DNA from: Daphnia carinata
Taxonomy: Eukaryota > Arthropoda > Branchiopoda > Diplostraca > Daphniidae
Direction of reading: 5' to 3'
DNA length: 64,000 bases
Assembly (NCBI RefSeq): GCF_022539665.2
Contig: NC_081339.1
Coordinates: forward strand, 5,880,017-5,944,016
Shown here: positions 27,853-53,416 of the stretch, one piece after another
Position numbering within the stretch: the stretch's first letter is position 1
How the letters are laid out: every line of letters begins with the position of its first letter
Notes under the pieces: model-generated
The model's database searches: none
What the model saw: the letters and a program-made list of their open reading frames with translations, nothing else
What the model was told of the DNA's origin: nothing
Position numbers and translations under genes: made by a program

Positions 27853-29721
27853 ATGTAACAAAGAAAAGCGAGGGGAAAAAAAAAATTCTAAAAAATAAAA
27901 GAAAAAGGCCGTGGCAATGGAAATTTATCAAAATGCCAAATATGAGCTAGACATGAAATGAGGTCGTGATAAACGACGTGAACAAAAAAAAAAACTGGTG
28001 GGTAATGAAAGCAAATCTTAAAAAATTCTACCATAATGGTGGTTTTGTGTGGGTTACCTCTCCCATGTAGTCCTAGAGCTCACGAGATTATTCTGCACTG
28101 TGACAAAACTATAATTGTCAACAAAACGTGATGTAGCCATCAGTTTTGTGCCACAAATGGAAATATCACATGTAAAGCAATTGCTTTTCACAAATGTAGG
28201 TTCTTCCTTTTCTCACTAAGCACGCGGTTACGTTACAGTGCACACGTGGCAGCAAGACTAATGGAGCGTGTATGGCGCGCGAGGACAAAGTTGAAGACTC
28301 AGAAAAATGGAGAATGGGATGGGAAGATTGGAGAGGAAGGGATGTTCTACGGAATTTGTCTTTATTATCAGATAATGTGTAGCAAAATAGTGTGAATCAG
28401 ATTTGAAAATTAATTTTTGTGTTTTCTAAAAGCGGACTTTTCAATTTTCAAGTCTTTCGTTAAAATTCACTTTTATTTTCCCCTGTGAAATTTTCATGCG
28501 GCAACCTCACTTTTGACTTGTTCCATTCCAACATGGCGCTCTCCTTAATATGCCTCAAGTCATGGAGATTGTTTACCTCCCTTAGCCCATGCTCCATGGT
28601 AATCTCTTCGGATAATCTTCTGTAATTCTTTTTTTAGTTTTTTTTGGATTTTTTATGACCTGATTTTTCATTCACTTTTGTTTCAAAAGATCAATTTATT
28701 GACTTTCCCCATTTCGATAGGTGTTGAACCTCTATTGTGATACAGGAATAAAAAGCTCAAAATTGTAGCATTTTGGGAAAATCAAAAAGGTTTATTTGCA
28801 ATAGACTTCTCCCAGACTTGTGATTATTTTAGTATTGATAATGCTAAAAATATTTAACAACCAAACAACCCTGGATCATAAAGTACCTGGGAAACTTAAT
28901 ACATTGCAGTTTATCTGATTCGTAACAGCTGAGTTGTTGGAGTAGGACACAGCCCACACTTTAATGGAACAAAGCATTACAAGTCAACTGGTGTATTTTT
29001 CTTGCAGCAGTGATGTGACAAATTCGCTACATAATATTACTTCCCGAATAAATGAGTGCTGGCAATGGAGGCATGGCATCAAAAGTGGAATGCATCATCT
29101 GACATAATAAACGATAATCAACAAACTTAAACATTTGAAATCATTTTTGTTTCAATTCATTAGCAAACAACTGCTGAATGAAGACAACGCATCAATATTA
29201 TTAGTAGACCCATCTTATAGACTATGAAACGCGTGACACGATCGAGTTGTAGACAAATAGATCTTTCAGTCTAGTCAACCCATCAACAAAAACAATGAAT
29301 AAGAAAGTTTTACCTAATTATCCAAGAAAACAAAACAAAACAAAAAAAGAACAGGAAACAACAAACTTGGTCAGCAGAACCGTCGTTAATCAGGACACGG
29401 AATGAATTGATATTCGTTGTTGCACGGCACCGGGCAATAAAGAATCAGAACGCGAGAGTTAAACACAATTGGTGATTTTGGGACTCTCGTAGTCGTTGTC
29501 ACGGTTGTTATATTGCAGTGGCAGCAGCAAGGCAGTTTTTCATAGCAGACACTGGAAAGAAAGGGGAAGCGCTGGGGAAGTATCTTTCTTGTGCATTAAA
29601 AAAAAAAAATGAAAGCGATTAGGAATGACCAAGTATCGTCTTATTGGCTGAGGTGATGAAAATAAGCAGGAGCAGAATTAAGCAATCCCATTCGTTGCTT
29701 CTGCTTCCGATGTTCCGTCAT

Positions 29722-39498
<9,777 letters not shown>

Positions 39499-40142
39499 AA
39501 CAAGCCTCTAGTCGAGAAACCGACCAACAAGGCGATCAACAACACGCAACACAAATTTCAGATCGTGTTGACCTGAATCAAACGACCATTACACCATTGG
39601 CAACCTGTTGCCAAGTTCAGATGAGAACAAATGGATTACTACAAATAATACAACTAGTCAAGTTCATTAAGTTGAAAACATAAAGAACAAAGAAATGGAT
39701 TGTTACATGAAACCACCTGCTGTAGTGGACACTTGGACAAACACGCAAGTGCAACAAGTGTCACGTCTCCATTTTTGTCCGAAAGTGGTCTGCTGCCCCT
39801 GTAGGGATGGAGGCCTCACCTACCAAACAGACTGTTAGCACGCGGGTTATCGCAACAGGGTGCTGCTAGTACTCGTGATATTTTGACAAGTTTGGGACGA
39901 CTAGCATCGAAAAGATGTGTGTTTTGCAGTTACTCAGTATGGAAGTTGTTGCACTTTCGTCACTGTTATGCAAAATAAAACCCCCAAAAAATTAGAAAGG
40001 CATTTGAAACGATGGGCTCTCGATAGATGGGCTTACTGTCGACTGCAATGTTTTCAAAACAACAAGTTACTGACAGCTAGTCCAAATCATACAGAGACTT
40101 TATGCTCCGTTGATGCACAGAAAAGTGTGAAAAGCCGGCACA
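39499..40142. other. Intergenic space between divergent IP3 receptor and POLR1D-like genes
   Basis: These 640 bp separate two start codons pointing away from each other, so both promoters should lie here or in leader exons. No TATA box or initiator is distinctive enough to call. Confidence 0.5.
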
Positions 40143-40639
40143 ATGAATAACCAACTTAATGATCCAGAAACAGTCGCCAAACGATTGCGGTTTGAAGCCA
40201 AATTTCTGAGGAAACGATTTCCATTTCGGTCGGGTGGAGCGGCTGCCGATAAGCGGCAAGACATCCGAGAGAAAAGCGACCAGAGCCTTGCATCACCCCC
40301 CACTAGTGCCAGCCACCAGAACTGTGAGATCAGCAAATGTGAAGCGAAAGTGGGTGAGGGATCTGATGATGCAATGCTTGAACGGTTTGTTCGTAACGTC
40401 CAGTAAATTCCACATCCTGTAAGATAATTCATACCTAATAATGCCAATTGTTGTGTAGACTGGCTGTCGCAGAATTGCTGCAAGAAGCTGCAAAAAGCAA
40501 GGCCAGAGCTGACGTTGGAGGCCCGTCAGAATGGAGCAAGAAACCCGCTAGGGTGAACAAGCGTTTTGTGGCCAACTCCCTCCTTCAGACCGAATCGCAA
40601 AACAAAAGAAAGTCCAGCACCTCTAAGACCAAGGAATAG
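40143..40639 (+). CDS. Small basic protein resembling the alternative (isoform 2-type) POLR1D product
   Basis: Two exons, 40143-40402 and 40459-40639, joined through CA|A, give 146 aa. The second exon (LAVAELLQEAAKSKARADVG, GPSEWSKKPARVNKRFVANS) follows the pattern ELLxEAxxxKxRAExxGPxxWxxxPxxxxNKRFLxNT. I recall that pattern from the unusual second product of the vertebrate POLR1D locus, which shares no sequence with the RNA polymerase subunit. The first exon (MNNQLNDPETVAKRLRFEAK, FLRKRFPF) is basic and unfamiliar. The tail is Lys/Ser-rich. Nuclear location is likely from composition. The assignment rests on memory of one motif. It is convergent with G6PD, with only 209 bp between the stops. 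AATAAA lies at 40667-40672. Confidence 0.6.
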
Positions 40640-40642
40640 AGA

Positions 40643-40648
40643 TTTATT
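40643..40648 (-). terminator. Candidate polyadenylation signal for G6PD
   Basis: AATAAA on the minus strand lies 201 bp past the G6PD stop. It sits 3 bp beyond the stop of the convergent plus-strand gene, so the two 3' ends would overlap. Confidence 0.4.
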
Positions 40649-40848
40649 GAGCTCAATGAATCTGCAAATAAAGACATCAAACATGCAATCCGAACCTCGA
40701 AAAAAGAAACATAAAATAAACCATCTTAAAAAAAAAAGACAACCAAGAGAAACCTCTACATTAAGTCATTCAAGGCTTTTAATTTCAATTAATTCTTGAT
40801 TAATTATAAAAACAGATTCAGGAATATTCTTTGTTGGAATGTCATCGT

Positions 40849-43240
40849 TTAAATGGATGAAGGTTTCACCCACTTGTACGAGCCCGAGTATTTGAAGTTG
40901 TTACGCGCCAGCAAGTCGTCAGCCTCTCTCGGACCTCTTGAGCCATACCTTTTTTTTTCGAAGCAAAAAATATAACGGATAAGTTCAATTAAAGATAGTG
41001 CGGAAATGTTGACATGTTTAACAAACTTGTAGGGCACAGGCTTCACTTTCTCCTCTTCAATTTGATGCAAGAGAGGCGTGAAAATGCGCCAAGCTTCGGC
41101 CAGTTCGTCCGATCGGACGAAATGCATTTGAGATCCGCAAAAGACGTCGAGGATGAGCCGTTCGTAGGCGTCGGGCATTTTGACGTGCTGAAAATGTTAA
41201 AATTAATTATTAATGAACCAAATACAAGTATATACGGTTTCGATTATTCTCCCCACAACAACTGAATTAATAAAAACAATTAAAAACGATACCTTGTAAC
41301 GTGCTCCATATGTCAGATCAAGTTCAGTTTCCTCCATGTCGAAACTCATGCCGGGCGTTTTGGTGACCATTTTGACGTAGATGGCCTCGCCCGGCTGGAC
41401 GCGGATGACGAGCTCGTTGCGCTTGGCCTGTCCCTGGAAAATATCGCCAGGGACATCACGGTACTGGATCCGGACTTCAGCCTTTCGTTCGTTCAATGCT
41501 TTGCCGCAACGCAGGATAAATGGAACACCATCCCATCGCTCGTTGTTGATACGCAACGCTGCGGAGGCATAGGTGGGCGTCCTCGAGTCTTTCGGCACCG
41601 TCGGATCATCTAAATAGCCCTCCTTGGCTTCGCCCTGGCCTTCGGGATCACCAACGTACTGGCCAAGAACAACATCGTTCAACGTCAATGCCGGGATGCA
41701 CTTGAGGACTTTGACTTTCTCGTCGCGAATGTCGTTGGGGTGAGTCGAGGCCGGTTTCTCCATGGCCGTCAGACAGAGCATCTGCATCAGATGGTTCTGC
41801 ATGACGTCGCGGATGATGCCGTACTCGTCAAAGTAGCCGCCGCGACCCTCGGTCCCGAACGGCTCCTTGAAAGTTATCAGGACGCTGGCGATGCTCTCGC
41901 GGTTCCACGTCGGACCGAACAGCCGGTTGCCGAAACGGAGGATCATCAGGTTCTGGACCATTTCCTTGCCTAAATAGTGGTCGATGCGGTAGATTTGCTC
42001 TTCTCGGAAGAGCGAGGCCAAGTGGGACGAGAGACGGGCCGACGAGTCCAAGTCTCTTCCGAACGGCTTTTCCACAATCACTCGCGTCCAGCCCCTACTT
42101 TTTAAATCGTTATTAAACAAGGATGAATCCAATATTAGAAGAGGAAATTGATTAGTTTACTTTTTTGCCATGCAGGCACTGCGGATGTTGGCCGTAACGG
42201 CTTCAAAGACGAATGGCGGGACGGCCAGATAAAATAGACGATTAGCTGCAGGTCCGCGTTCATATTGGCTCATCTCTTGATCGAGTAATTCGAAATCCCT
42301 TCGCGAATCATAACCGCCGGCCACGTAACGATTGGCTTCCCAAAATGCTTCATAGCGTTCCTGTTCGTCCTCCTTCACTTTCATGTATTGGTGGCATTTG
42401 GCCTTGAGCTCCTCCACTTTCATGTGCGAACGGGCGTAGCCGAAAAAGAGCGTGTTTTTCGGCAACAAGTTGTCCCTGTAGAGCCACCAGATGGTCGGGT
42501 AGATCTTCTTGCGCGCCAAATCGCCCTGTATTGGAAAGCAATAATCGAAAAAACACAATTGAAAAATTAATTTCATTTTTATAGAATCAATACGGTGCTG
42601 TGGGTGAAAGTGCGGGCGTTTGCGCTGTTCTCATCTAAAATTTCGTGTGGAAATGCCGTAATTCGTTCTATCTAATAATCGGTTCCAAAGCCATGGGAGC
42701 GCAATCAGCGAGTTTATGTCTGTAATTTTTTTTTTTTTTTTGGGGGGGGAGTTTAATGACTAACTTAACGACAAGAAAGAAAATACGTGTTTTATAACCT
42801 CATAATTAAAGTTGCCGAACCACTTTTTTTCAGGTAAAAAAATTCCCTGGCTTATTTGGTTTGAAAAAGACTTGTTTCTTTTCTTCGAGTTCAGAACGGG
42901 GAATTTGTGAACAAAAGAAAGGCGCGTGAGTGTTGGAAAAGAACAAAAACCCGAAAATTGAGGGCACTTTCACGTGAGTGTAACAGAGCGTCGAGTGCTT
43001 GCTCATTCTCTTATGCATTACAATGCGATCGGTTTTGCGGTGGCAGGCAATCCAACTTGCCGTAACTAGGGAAACAGAGACAGAATGATAGGGAGAGAGC
43101 GCAGATAATTTCGGGCGAAGATGAATGACCGACGTCATGGCGACTACATAAATAAAACAATCAAAAATGGAATATACCGATGCGCCAAAGATGACGAAGA
43201 GATGAGGTGTCGACTCCTCGAAGACTTCGGCTTGCGACAT
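40849..43240 (-). CDS. G6PD: Glucose-6-phosphate 1-dehydrogenase
   Basis: First and rate-limiting step of the pentose phosphate pathway: glucose-6-phosphate + NADP+ to 6-phosphogluconolactone + NADPH, in the cytosol. Exons: 43178-43240, 42161-42525, 41293-42094, 41027-41187, 40849-40948; 496 aa from the [10 protein letters not shown] start. Motifs: NADP-binding [13 protein letters not shown] at about residues 19-31, [27 protein letters not shown], the substrate-binding [83 protein letters not shown], and the C-terminal [13 protein letters not shown] and YKWVKP. The reading frame stays open upstream of the chosen ATG to an acceptor at 43296, so an alternative longer N-terminus from an upstream exon is possible, as in other animals. 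No defect seen. Confidence 0.97.
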
Positions 43241-43296
43241 GTGCACGGAGCGCAGAGATTTGCGGATCAGCGACAGCGAGTCCTCAGGCGACGATG

Positions 43297-47397
<4,101 letters not shown>

Positions 47398-47988
47398 TTT
47401 ACCCAAGTCAAGTCTGGTCTGTCGTTTTTTTTCTTTTCATAATAAAATTGCGTACCACGAATAACAAATTCGACTTCCAGCTTGCCTCTCTGCTTTTCTT
47501 GTATAGCATTTCCATCCCCGAATGTTTAGCTCTGTTCGAAAATGCTGTCGCTTCTCTTTCAAAAGTGCTAAACGGTGTTGGAAAGCCCTTGTATTTTTTG
47601 TTTAGGGTCTGATAACGGGAAAACAAAGCATACATTTCTATTCCACTCAAGGTGCACGTTATTATTTTAAAACTGAAATTTTTTTTCTGGTGCTGGTCTG
47701 GCAACCATGCCCCGCCAAAATAGCAGACGACAATGTAGATCCTATATGCGATCAAACAGCTCGGCGTCTTTCAGTCGTCTCGATATTTAATGCACACCTG
47801 CTGGATTGTCAACTTAATAGGCCCGAGTTTGGTTATACTGGCTTAAGTAACCAATCAACAATATATTTCTGACGTAACCTAGTATCTTTGGGTGGTGCTT
47901 TATTACATTGGCCAACCCTGATTGGAGAACCACAACGATTTTGGCTTGAAGTGTGGAGTTGAACAGGTGGACGAGTTTGTTCGCCTTG

Positions 47989-49650
47989 ATGATGGGCAGT
48001 CAGCACGATATTCAAGAGTTCTGTCTTAAATGGAACAATCATCACAGTACCTTAGTATCTGTCCTTGACTCTCTACTTGTGAGAGAAAGTCTGGTTGATG
48101 TAGTTTTAGCTGCAGAAGGCCAGTCAATAAAAGTACACAGATTAGTTCTCTTTGCCTGCTCTCAGTATTTCACAGTAAGAGAAAAATTTTTGCATTTTAT
48201 CTACCCATTTGTTCATTTTCAATTTCTGCACCAATACAGGATTTGCTCAGTCAACAGACAGAAAAGCATGCTGTTGTGTTTTTGAAAGATGTTGCATTCA
48301 GTGACCTGAAATCCTTAGTTGACTTCATGTACAGGTATTTTATTTTGTAATATATTCTATTGTGTTTGTAAAAATATGTTTTCAATGTGCCAGAGGAGAA
48401 GTCAACATCTCTCAGTATCAGTTAGAGAGCTTTCTACAGACCGCTGAAGCATTGCAAATTAAAGGTACAATGCCAAGCTTTCCTTTATGCATCTTTACAT
48501 GAATAGTGAAACCACTTATTCTTCTTCAGGTCTTGCAGATAAGCCAAATCATCGCAAATACATGTCAAGTCTTGTTTCAAAAAAGCAGAAGGCAAATGAT
48601 AACCCTGCTACTGCTGTGGATAGCACAATACAAAAAACGGAATCTCAGTCAAAAATGCCTTGCCCACCGCGTTTGCATGGACCTAAAGCAGTCTCGAAGA
48701 GAACAAAAACTTTGGCAGAACGAAAGCAACTACAACAACAACAACCCGCCGAATCAGACGAAACGCCTGATGTCGGAGACTGTGAGATGGAAACTGATCC
48801 CACCGTTGGCGAGCAACTCGAAGACGATCAAGAAAGGCATTCGGATCAGGAATCTATTAAAGTAATCAGAAAAAGATTAGCTTTTCCCTTTTTTTAAAAT
48901 TTTAATAACAAAAATTTCTTCTCACATTTGATGGCAATTTTGTAGGAAGAAGATGATGAAGGCTGGAGTGCCGGGAATTCTCAGCATAGTCTCAGTGGCA
49001 TTTCCGCTTCTGGTTCTTACGGAGCAATAGCTTCGGCTCAGGGTGGGATGGAATTTTTATCTCCCTGGATAAATATTTAAAAAATTTACTTTTACTATTT
49101 ATGAATTTATTTATTTATCTTTAAAATGTATTGATTAGAAACCGGTAACGAGACTTGGGCTTCAGAGAATGGCGCTGGAGCCTCTGAAACTAATTATGAT
49201 CTCACCATGTCGGATTCCTCGCAATGTGAAAAACGTCAAATGTTAGTGTAACTCTCAATAGAATGCTCATTGATCTTTGAATGATTTAGATGGAGACGGA
49301 GGTACAGTTGAACCTATCATAATAGAAGATCCCGATGGCGGCGACAGACCTTTTTCTTGCCCCCGATGTGGACGGCGCTATAAAAGAAAGAACAACGCAG
49401 GTTAGATTGTGATCTCATTAAATATTTAACTGATAACTGATTAGTTTTCGTACTTGGATGTGAAGTTGCTCATCTTCGATACGAATGCGGAGTCGTCCCG
49501 TCCTTTCCTTGCCCCATATGTTCTCACATGCTCTCACAACGCCGCTACATCCAGAAACACATCAGACGCAAGCATCCGGACTACATTCAAGATTATCAAG
49601 AATACAAAGAACAGCAGAAAGCAAGAACATCGGGTGATGATGTCGACTGA
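47989..49650 (+). CDS. BTB/POZ zinc-finger transcription factor, Lola-like
   Basis: Arthropod BTB-zinc-finger regulator of the longitudinals-lacking/tramtrack type, nuclear. Exons: 47989-48174, 48240-48334, 48394-48464, 48530-48861, 48946-49042, 49139-49225, 49290-49400, 49466-49650 (387 aa). The BTB domain covers about residues 4-120 (FCLKWNNHHSTLVSVLDSLL, VDVVLAAEGQSIKVHRLVLF, VFLKDVAFSDLKSLVDFMYR, GEVNISQYQLESFLQTAEAL). A Gln/Glu/Asp-rich linker follows. Two zinc fingers close the protein: CPRC-x12-H-x4-C (C2HC) and CPIC-x12-H-x4-H (C2H2), the usual Lola-type pair. The border after exon 49139-49225 is the weakest: the donor AAT|GTGAAA is needed to keep frame with the next exon, while a nearby GTTAGT would break it. 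MM at 47989 is the start because the upstream in-frame extension lacks an ATG. Confidence 0.88.
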
Positions 49651-51536
49651 GAACACAATGTCTAAGGTTTTGTTTGTTTTTTTCTTCTTTTTTTCAGTTG
49701 AAGTTGAGTTCTATTGATTTATTATTTGGTTGTTTTCTCAGGTCTTTGTAACGAAACAAGATGTTTCACATCATCTTTCTATTCTCAGTTCTCAGCATGT
49801 TTCTTTTTTCTCTCTCGTTAAGTTATGCATCTCATTTAGACATGACACAAACTCAGGGCCGAATTTATAGCGAAGTGGTCCGCCTTCAGAGAAACAAATG
49901 CTTCGTGTGTAAAGAGTAACTGAAAAATAAGTTTATTGCTCGAAAGAAAACGTTTATATAATGTATTTGATTCTAACCGATTCTAACTTGTGGTGTGAAG
50001 TGATTGTAGAATCGGATGTACTAGATCTGAAACGTTGTGACTATTCCAAATGAATCATCTTGAGTTGTTATCTGGTGTTCATCCTTTTTGGTGGTGAAAT
50101 TATATGCCAATAATTGCCAGATGGCATTTATTGGGCATTTAGAGCGAAAATGAGCCACAATTGGTCCATGTTCTGTCCCAGTTGGTCTCTCAGGAAACTA
50201 ATCCTCTTCACCTTTGCCATGTTGCTGTACTCGTTTAGAGGCAAAATGCCCCACATTGTAAAACTAGAAATGGAATTGGGTCAAAAGAACTGACCACAGG
50301 AAACACCACTTGTCTTTATGCTCGTGAACAGATTAGACCCTACCACAAGAAAGAGGTTACAAAAAGGAAATTTCAGACAACTACGAATTTCTATCAAACA
50401 CTAATACATGTTCATGGCACCTTGTTGGACAACGACATTTGTGATCCTTTACAATGCCCCAAGATAAAGACTTTTCCAGGGAAGCAATCGTAATGTTTGC
50501 TTGTAGCAAATCAAAATTTCTTTGAATATGAAATTCATGCTAAATATATGGTTTACGAATACTGAGCTGTTTCAAATCTATTATTAATATATATTTTTAG
50601 GTTTTATTTGGGTTAATGTTTGCTATCAAAACGTACATGTAGCAAATTAGAAATTTTCTCAACACGTGGTGCAAAGCAGCCAAGACTTAAGGTCGAAGGT
50701 TTTGTTTTGTTTACGTCGTCAGAGTCCCGGTGCGTTCGCAACTCTTCAGCAGCGTTGCAACTTTTCACGAAGAACGCGACAACGTAGCCAGTTTGGCAAC
50801 AAGGAAAACAGGAACGGAAAGGCTAACCAGCTAGAAGCCAGTCACCATTGCACAAGCCTCGCTAATCGACATATGCAAGCGTGTCAAAGGAGTCATTCGA
50901 CATTAGGCTTTTTCTTAGTTTTTAGAGTCCAAAAAAGATAAATTGTACTTACAGTTTTGATGTTGTAGGTCTGTGTTGTTTAGACTACAGAAAAGTAAAA
51001 CAGGAAAACAATTCGAGGTTCAATCATATGGCATTGAAACAAAACTGAAGGTGAGAGCGAACGCGTAGGAAACAAAATGGAATGAACGTGTCGCCACTGA
51101 TCTGAATCTGCATGGCCTTTCAAGAGCCACCAATTCTTTAGTTGGCGTATCCTGAAAAAACTTTCAGATAGCAAAAAAAACTTAAGCATTTAAAATGCAT
51201 TCAACCAAACCCGTTTTTAACACTTGCTTCCATGTTAATCATAACTTAAAGATGGCGACGAACAGTTCAGTATTGCACAAGAAATCAGCGTCACACCGGC
51301 AGAATTTTTTTCGGGAAAGGCATGCACTGTGTGGGAAGTTGGCGTTTTAACCATGAATGCAGTTGAAGTTTGGAACATCAGGTAAAATCAAAATAAATTA
51401 TTTTCTTAAACATAATTGAAAGTTTATTCATTTTGAATGTCGTATGATATTTTTTAAAACGGTAATTGTATTTTAAAAGAAGCTAACAGAGATACCGGTA
51501 ATCCGTTGTTAGACATGCTATTGAAAATCAAATGCG
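49651..51536. other. Intergenic stretch without a recognised gene
   Basis: It includes the BTB gene 3' end. A plus-strand frame at 50666-50941 is rich in Arg, Gln, Ser and Asn and starts at GTG, not ATG; I recognise no family. A small palindrome TGCCAGATGGCA lies at about 50119-50130. No repeat family recognised. Confidence 0.45.
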
Positions 51537-52452
51537 TCAGTAATAAAGATTTCTTTGTGTTTGTTTACCAGGAATGTTATGCGAAGGTGACGGCGGCCGG
51601 TAACGATTTTTGTTTACACGAGACTCGGGTGCTCGTTTGCTATCGTCGCCAATGCTGTGGTTGCTGCTATTACTGTGATCTCGCTGGTGATGTTTATTAT
51701 TATTCTTTTTGGTTTTGTTCGGGGTCTGCTTACTAAATCCATGTTCATCATCCATTACAGGAGCCAACTCGCGATGCATAATGAATTCGTTATGAGATCT
51801 GCCTTGAAACGAGTAAGACGTAGTAGTAACTAGCTGAAAGCCAAGTTTCTCCAGTCCGTCAAGGATCAGTCTTAATTCACAATGAGTAGCCACCATTCCC
51901 TTCGCCTCTTGTTTTTTCGGTACGTCGCGATGACTCACATGGTGCTGCTGTTGCTCCTGTTCCCGAAGGAAACTATGTATCTCTGGATCTAATTCCGGTG
52001 AATAATCCAAGTTGATGGGCAACGAGGGATCCTGAAAAAATCATGTGGAATCATAGATTGTTTTAATCAGCGAACTGCTCCGTGCCAGAGAAACTGGTAC
52101 AATAAAAGGATCTTATCTCGTTTGACTCAAGTCTGATAAAGGCATTGCCGTGTGACAAAGCATACTTCAAACATGACTCATACAAATGGCAGTACTGCAT
52201 ATGGTACAGTAAAACAGAAAAGGTAAAAAGTTAAATGACACTACGCAAATCATTTTAAATGCTGGATATTAGACATATTCAGCAGAGAATGTTTCTCTCA
52301 TTTTTTACAAATAGGTGGTGTTCAACTGGGCTGTGATTATACAGTTAATCGTGTTCCCCTCCAAACAACGTAATAGAGGAAAAGGTTAATAGATGTAGTG
52401 TTCATACTCTTACCCATCCACCGGATTGCACCGTCACAAAAATGTAAGGCAT
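51537..52452 (-). CDS. GCHFR: GTP cyclohydrolase I feedback regulatory protein (GFRP), extended form
   Basis: GFRP binds GTP cyclohydrolase I and mediates BH4 feedback inhibition and phenylalanine feed-forward stimulation of tetrahydrobiopterin synthesis. Exon 1, 52414-52452, encodes MPYIFVTVQSGGW and ends at GTAAGA. Exon 2, 51537-52031, follows a TTTTTTCAG acceptor in the same phase. Total is 177 aa, against 84 in mammals. The match to the family is the MPY(I/L)xxxxQ start, a DPEL/ELDPEI segment, and the block LRLILDGLEKLGFQLVTTTS...FIMHREL. That block aligns with the mammalian IVLDKLECRGFRVLSMTG...WCLHKE end. Extra material is a Gln/His-rich insertion of about 20 residues in the middle and a 60-residue Asn/Lys/Ser-rich tail. 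Whether the tail is translated or spliced away cannot be decided here. Confidence 0.75.
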
Positions 52453-53391
52453 CGTTTGTTGAAGTGCGCAGACGGGATGAGAACACTTTTTGCAACTGTT
52501 TAAAACGTCTTTCTTATACGAGGATGAAGACTGGAAAGCGAGAACAGTACAGAATAATAACCTGCCAAGTCTGGCTGCTGTTTGACAAAGATAAATTATG
52601 CGAGGCGTGGATGCCGCGATAAAGGTAATCTGGTTGTTTGATCCGATCGTCAACAACTGGTGATAGCCGTGAAACTAAAAACTGTTTGATGTCTTAACGA
52701 TTTCCGTTTATTTACTTTTCTTGCCGAAAGCTTTAGCAAAGTTTTACCAACAGCTTCCAAGTAAATCCTGCTACAGTTTGACGGCCGATTCAAATGTTCT
52801 CGATTGTTGTAGCATTTGTGCAGTTGAAGAATTTTATGAAAATTTTAATTAGATAATGTAGAGTCGTAGCTCGCCGCAGTGGTATTGCAACGAACTGCAA
52901 CTTTAATGGGGTAAGCTGGTCGTGGGGGTCAAATCGGGTCGACCCGAGTTTCGAACGCCCGGGTCTTAAACAAGAAATCCTGGCGAACAGGGGCTTTCTT
53001 TCATCGACTTTTAGTTAAATTTACTTTGTCCAAAATTTAATTCTGAGAATTTAGAGCTTATCCGGAGATTTTTTTGTGTGAAAACCATTTCTTAATGAGA
53101 AAAAGCTTTTTGTTTGAAGTGATTCGGTTCGGATAAAGGGGGTAAGTGCATTACTTTTTTATTCTACTGTATCTGGTTTTGTTCGCGTTGTCTGTCGATG
53201 TACGTAACTCAAAAGCAAGTGATAATTGTTTACGAAAGTGCAGTCATTTTTCTGGCTGATCATCGGAAGGTTTTTTTTTAATAATGTGGCTTCATTGAAC
53301 CCGCCATCTTCTAAAACGACGATAGGGTTATCGGTGTGACCCCGGAATTGAGCCCCGCCCCGCTGTAGAAAAGGTCTCCTCTGTCATCCCG

Positions 53392-53416
53392 TGATTGGCC
53401 AATTCCAGGCCAATCA
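53392..53416. promoter_or_regulatory. Palindromic double CCAAT box
   Basis: TGATTGGCC, a 7-bp spacer, then GGCCAATCA: two perfect inverted CCAAT boxes. A GC-rich stretch (GCCCCGCCCC at about 53350) is just upstream. The combination looks like an NF-Y/Sp1-type proximal promoter, but the gene it would serve is not clear; GCHFR lies about 940 bp away on the minus strand. Confidence 0.45.

Larger units (their letters stand above)
15510..29721. other. 14 kb gene-poor tract rich in homopolymers and simple repeats
   Basis: Between SEC61A and the IP3 receptor I recognise no gene family on either strand. The sequence is dominated by A/T runs of 10-20 bases, purine or pyrimidine tracts, C runs (for example 21121-21132, 21227-21238), and microsatellites such as (GA)n at 16629-16648, 18963-18982 and 23959-23978, and (TA)n at about 18385-18402. 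Long frames here encode poly-Lys or poly-Phe and are artefacts. A possible short minus-strand exon is listed separately. A 19-base sequence GTGAATTCTTCCAGTGCCA occurs at about 17319 and 17741. The tract may be a long intron or regulatory domain of an unrecognised gene. Confidence 0.5.

Noticed and set aside
47953-47988. BTB protein start at 47953
   Set aside because: The codon is GTG; the ATG pair at 47989 fits the family N-terminus.
50666-50941. A 91-codon plus-strand gene
   Set aside because: It has no ATG start, no recognisable domain and Arg/Gln/Ser-biased composition; left as unsupported.
52925-52995. tRNA-like T-loop (GTTTCGAACGC) with flanking CCCG arms
   Set aside because: No acceptor, D or anticodon arm can be built around it; it is only a small GC palindrome.
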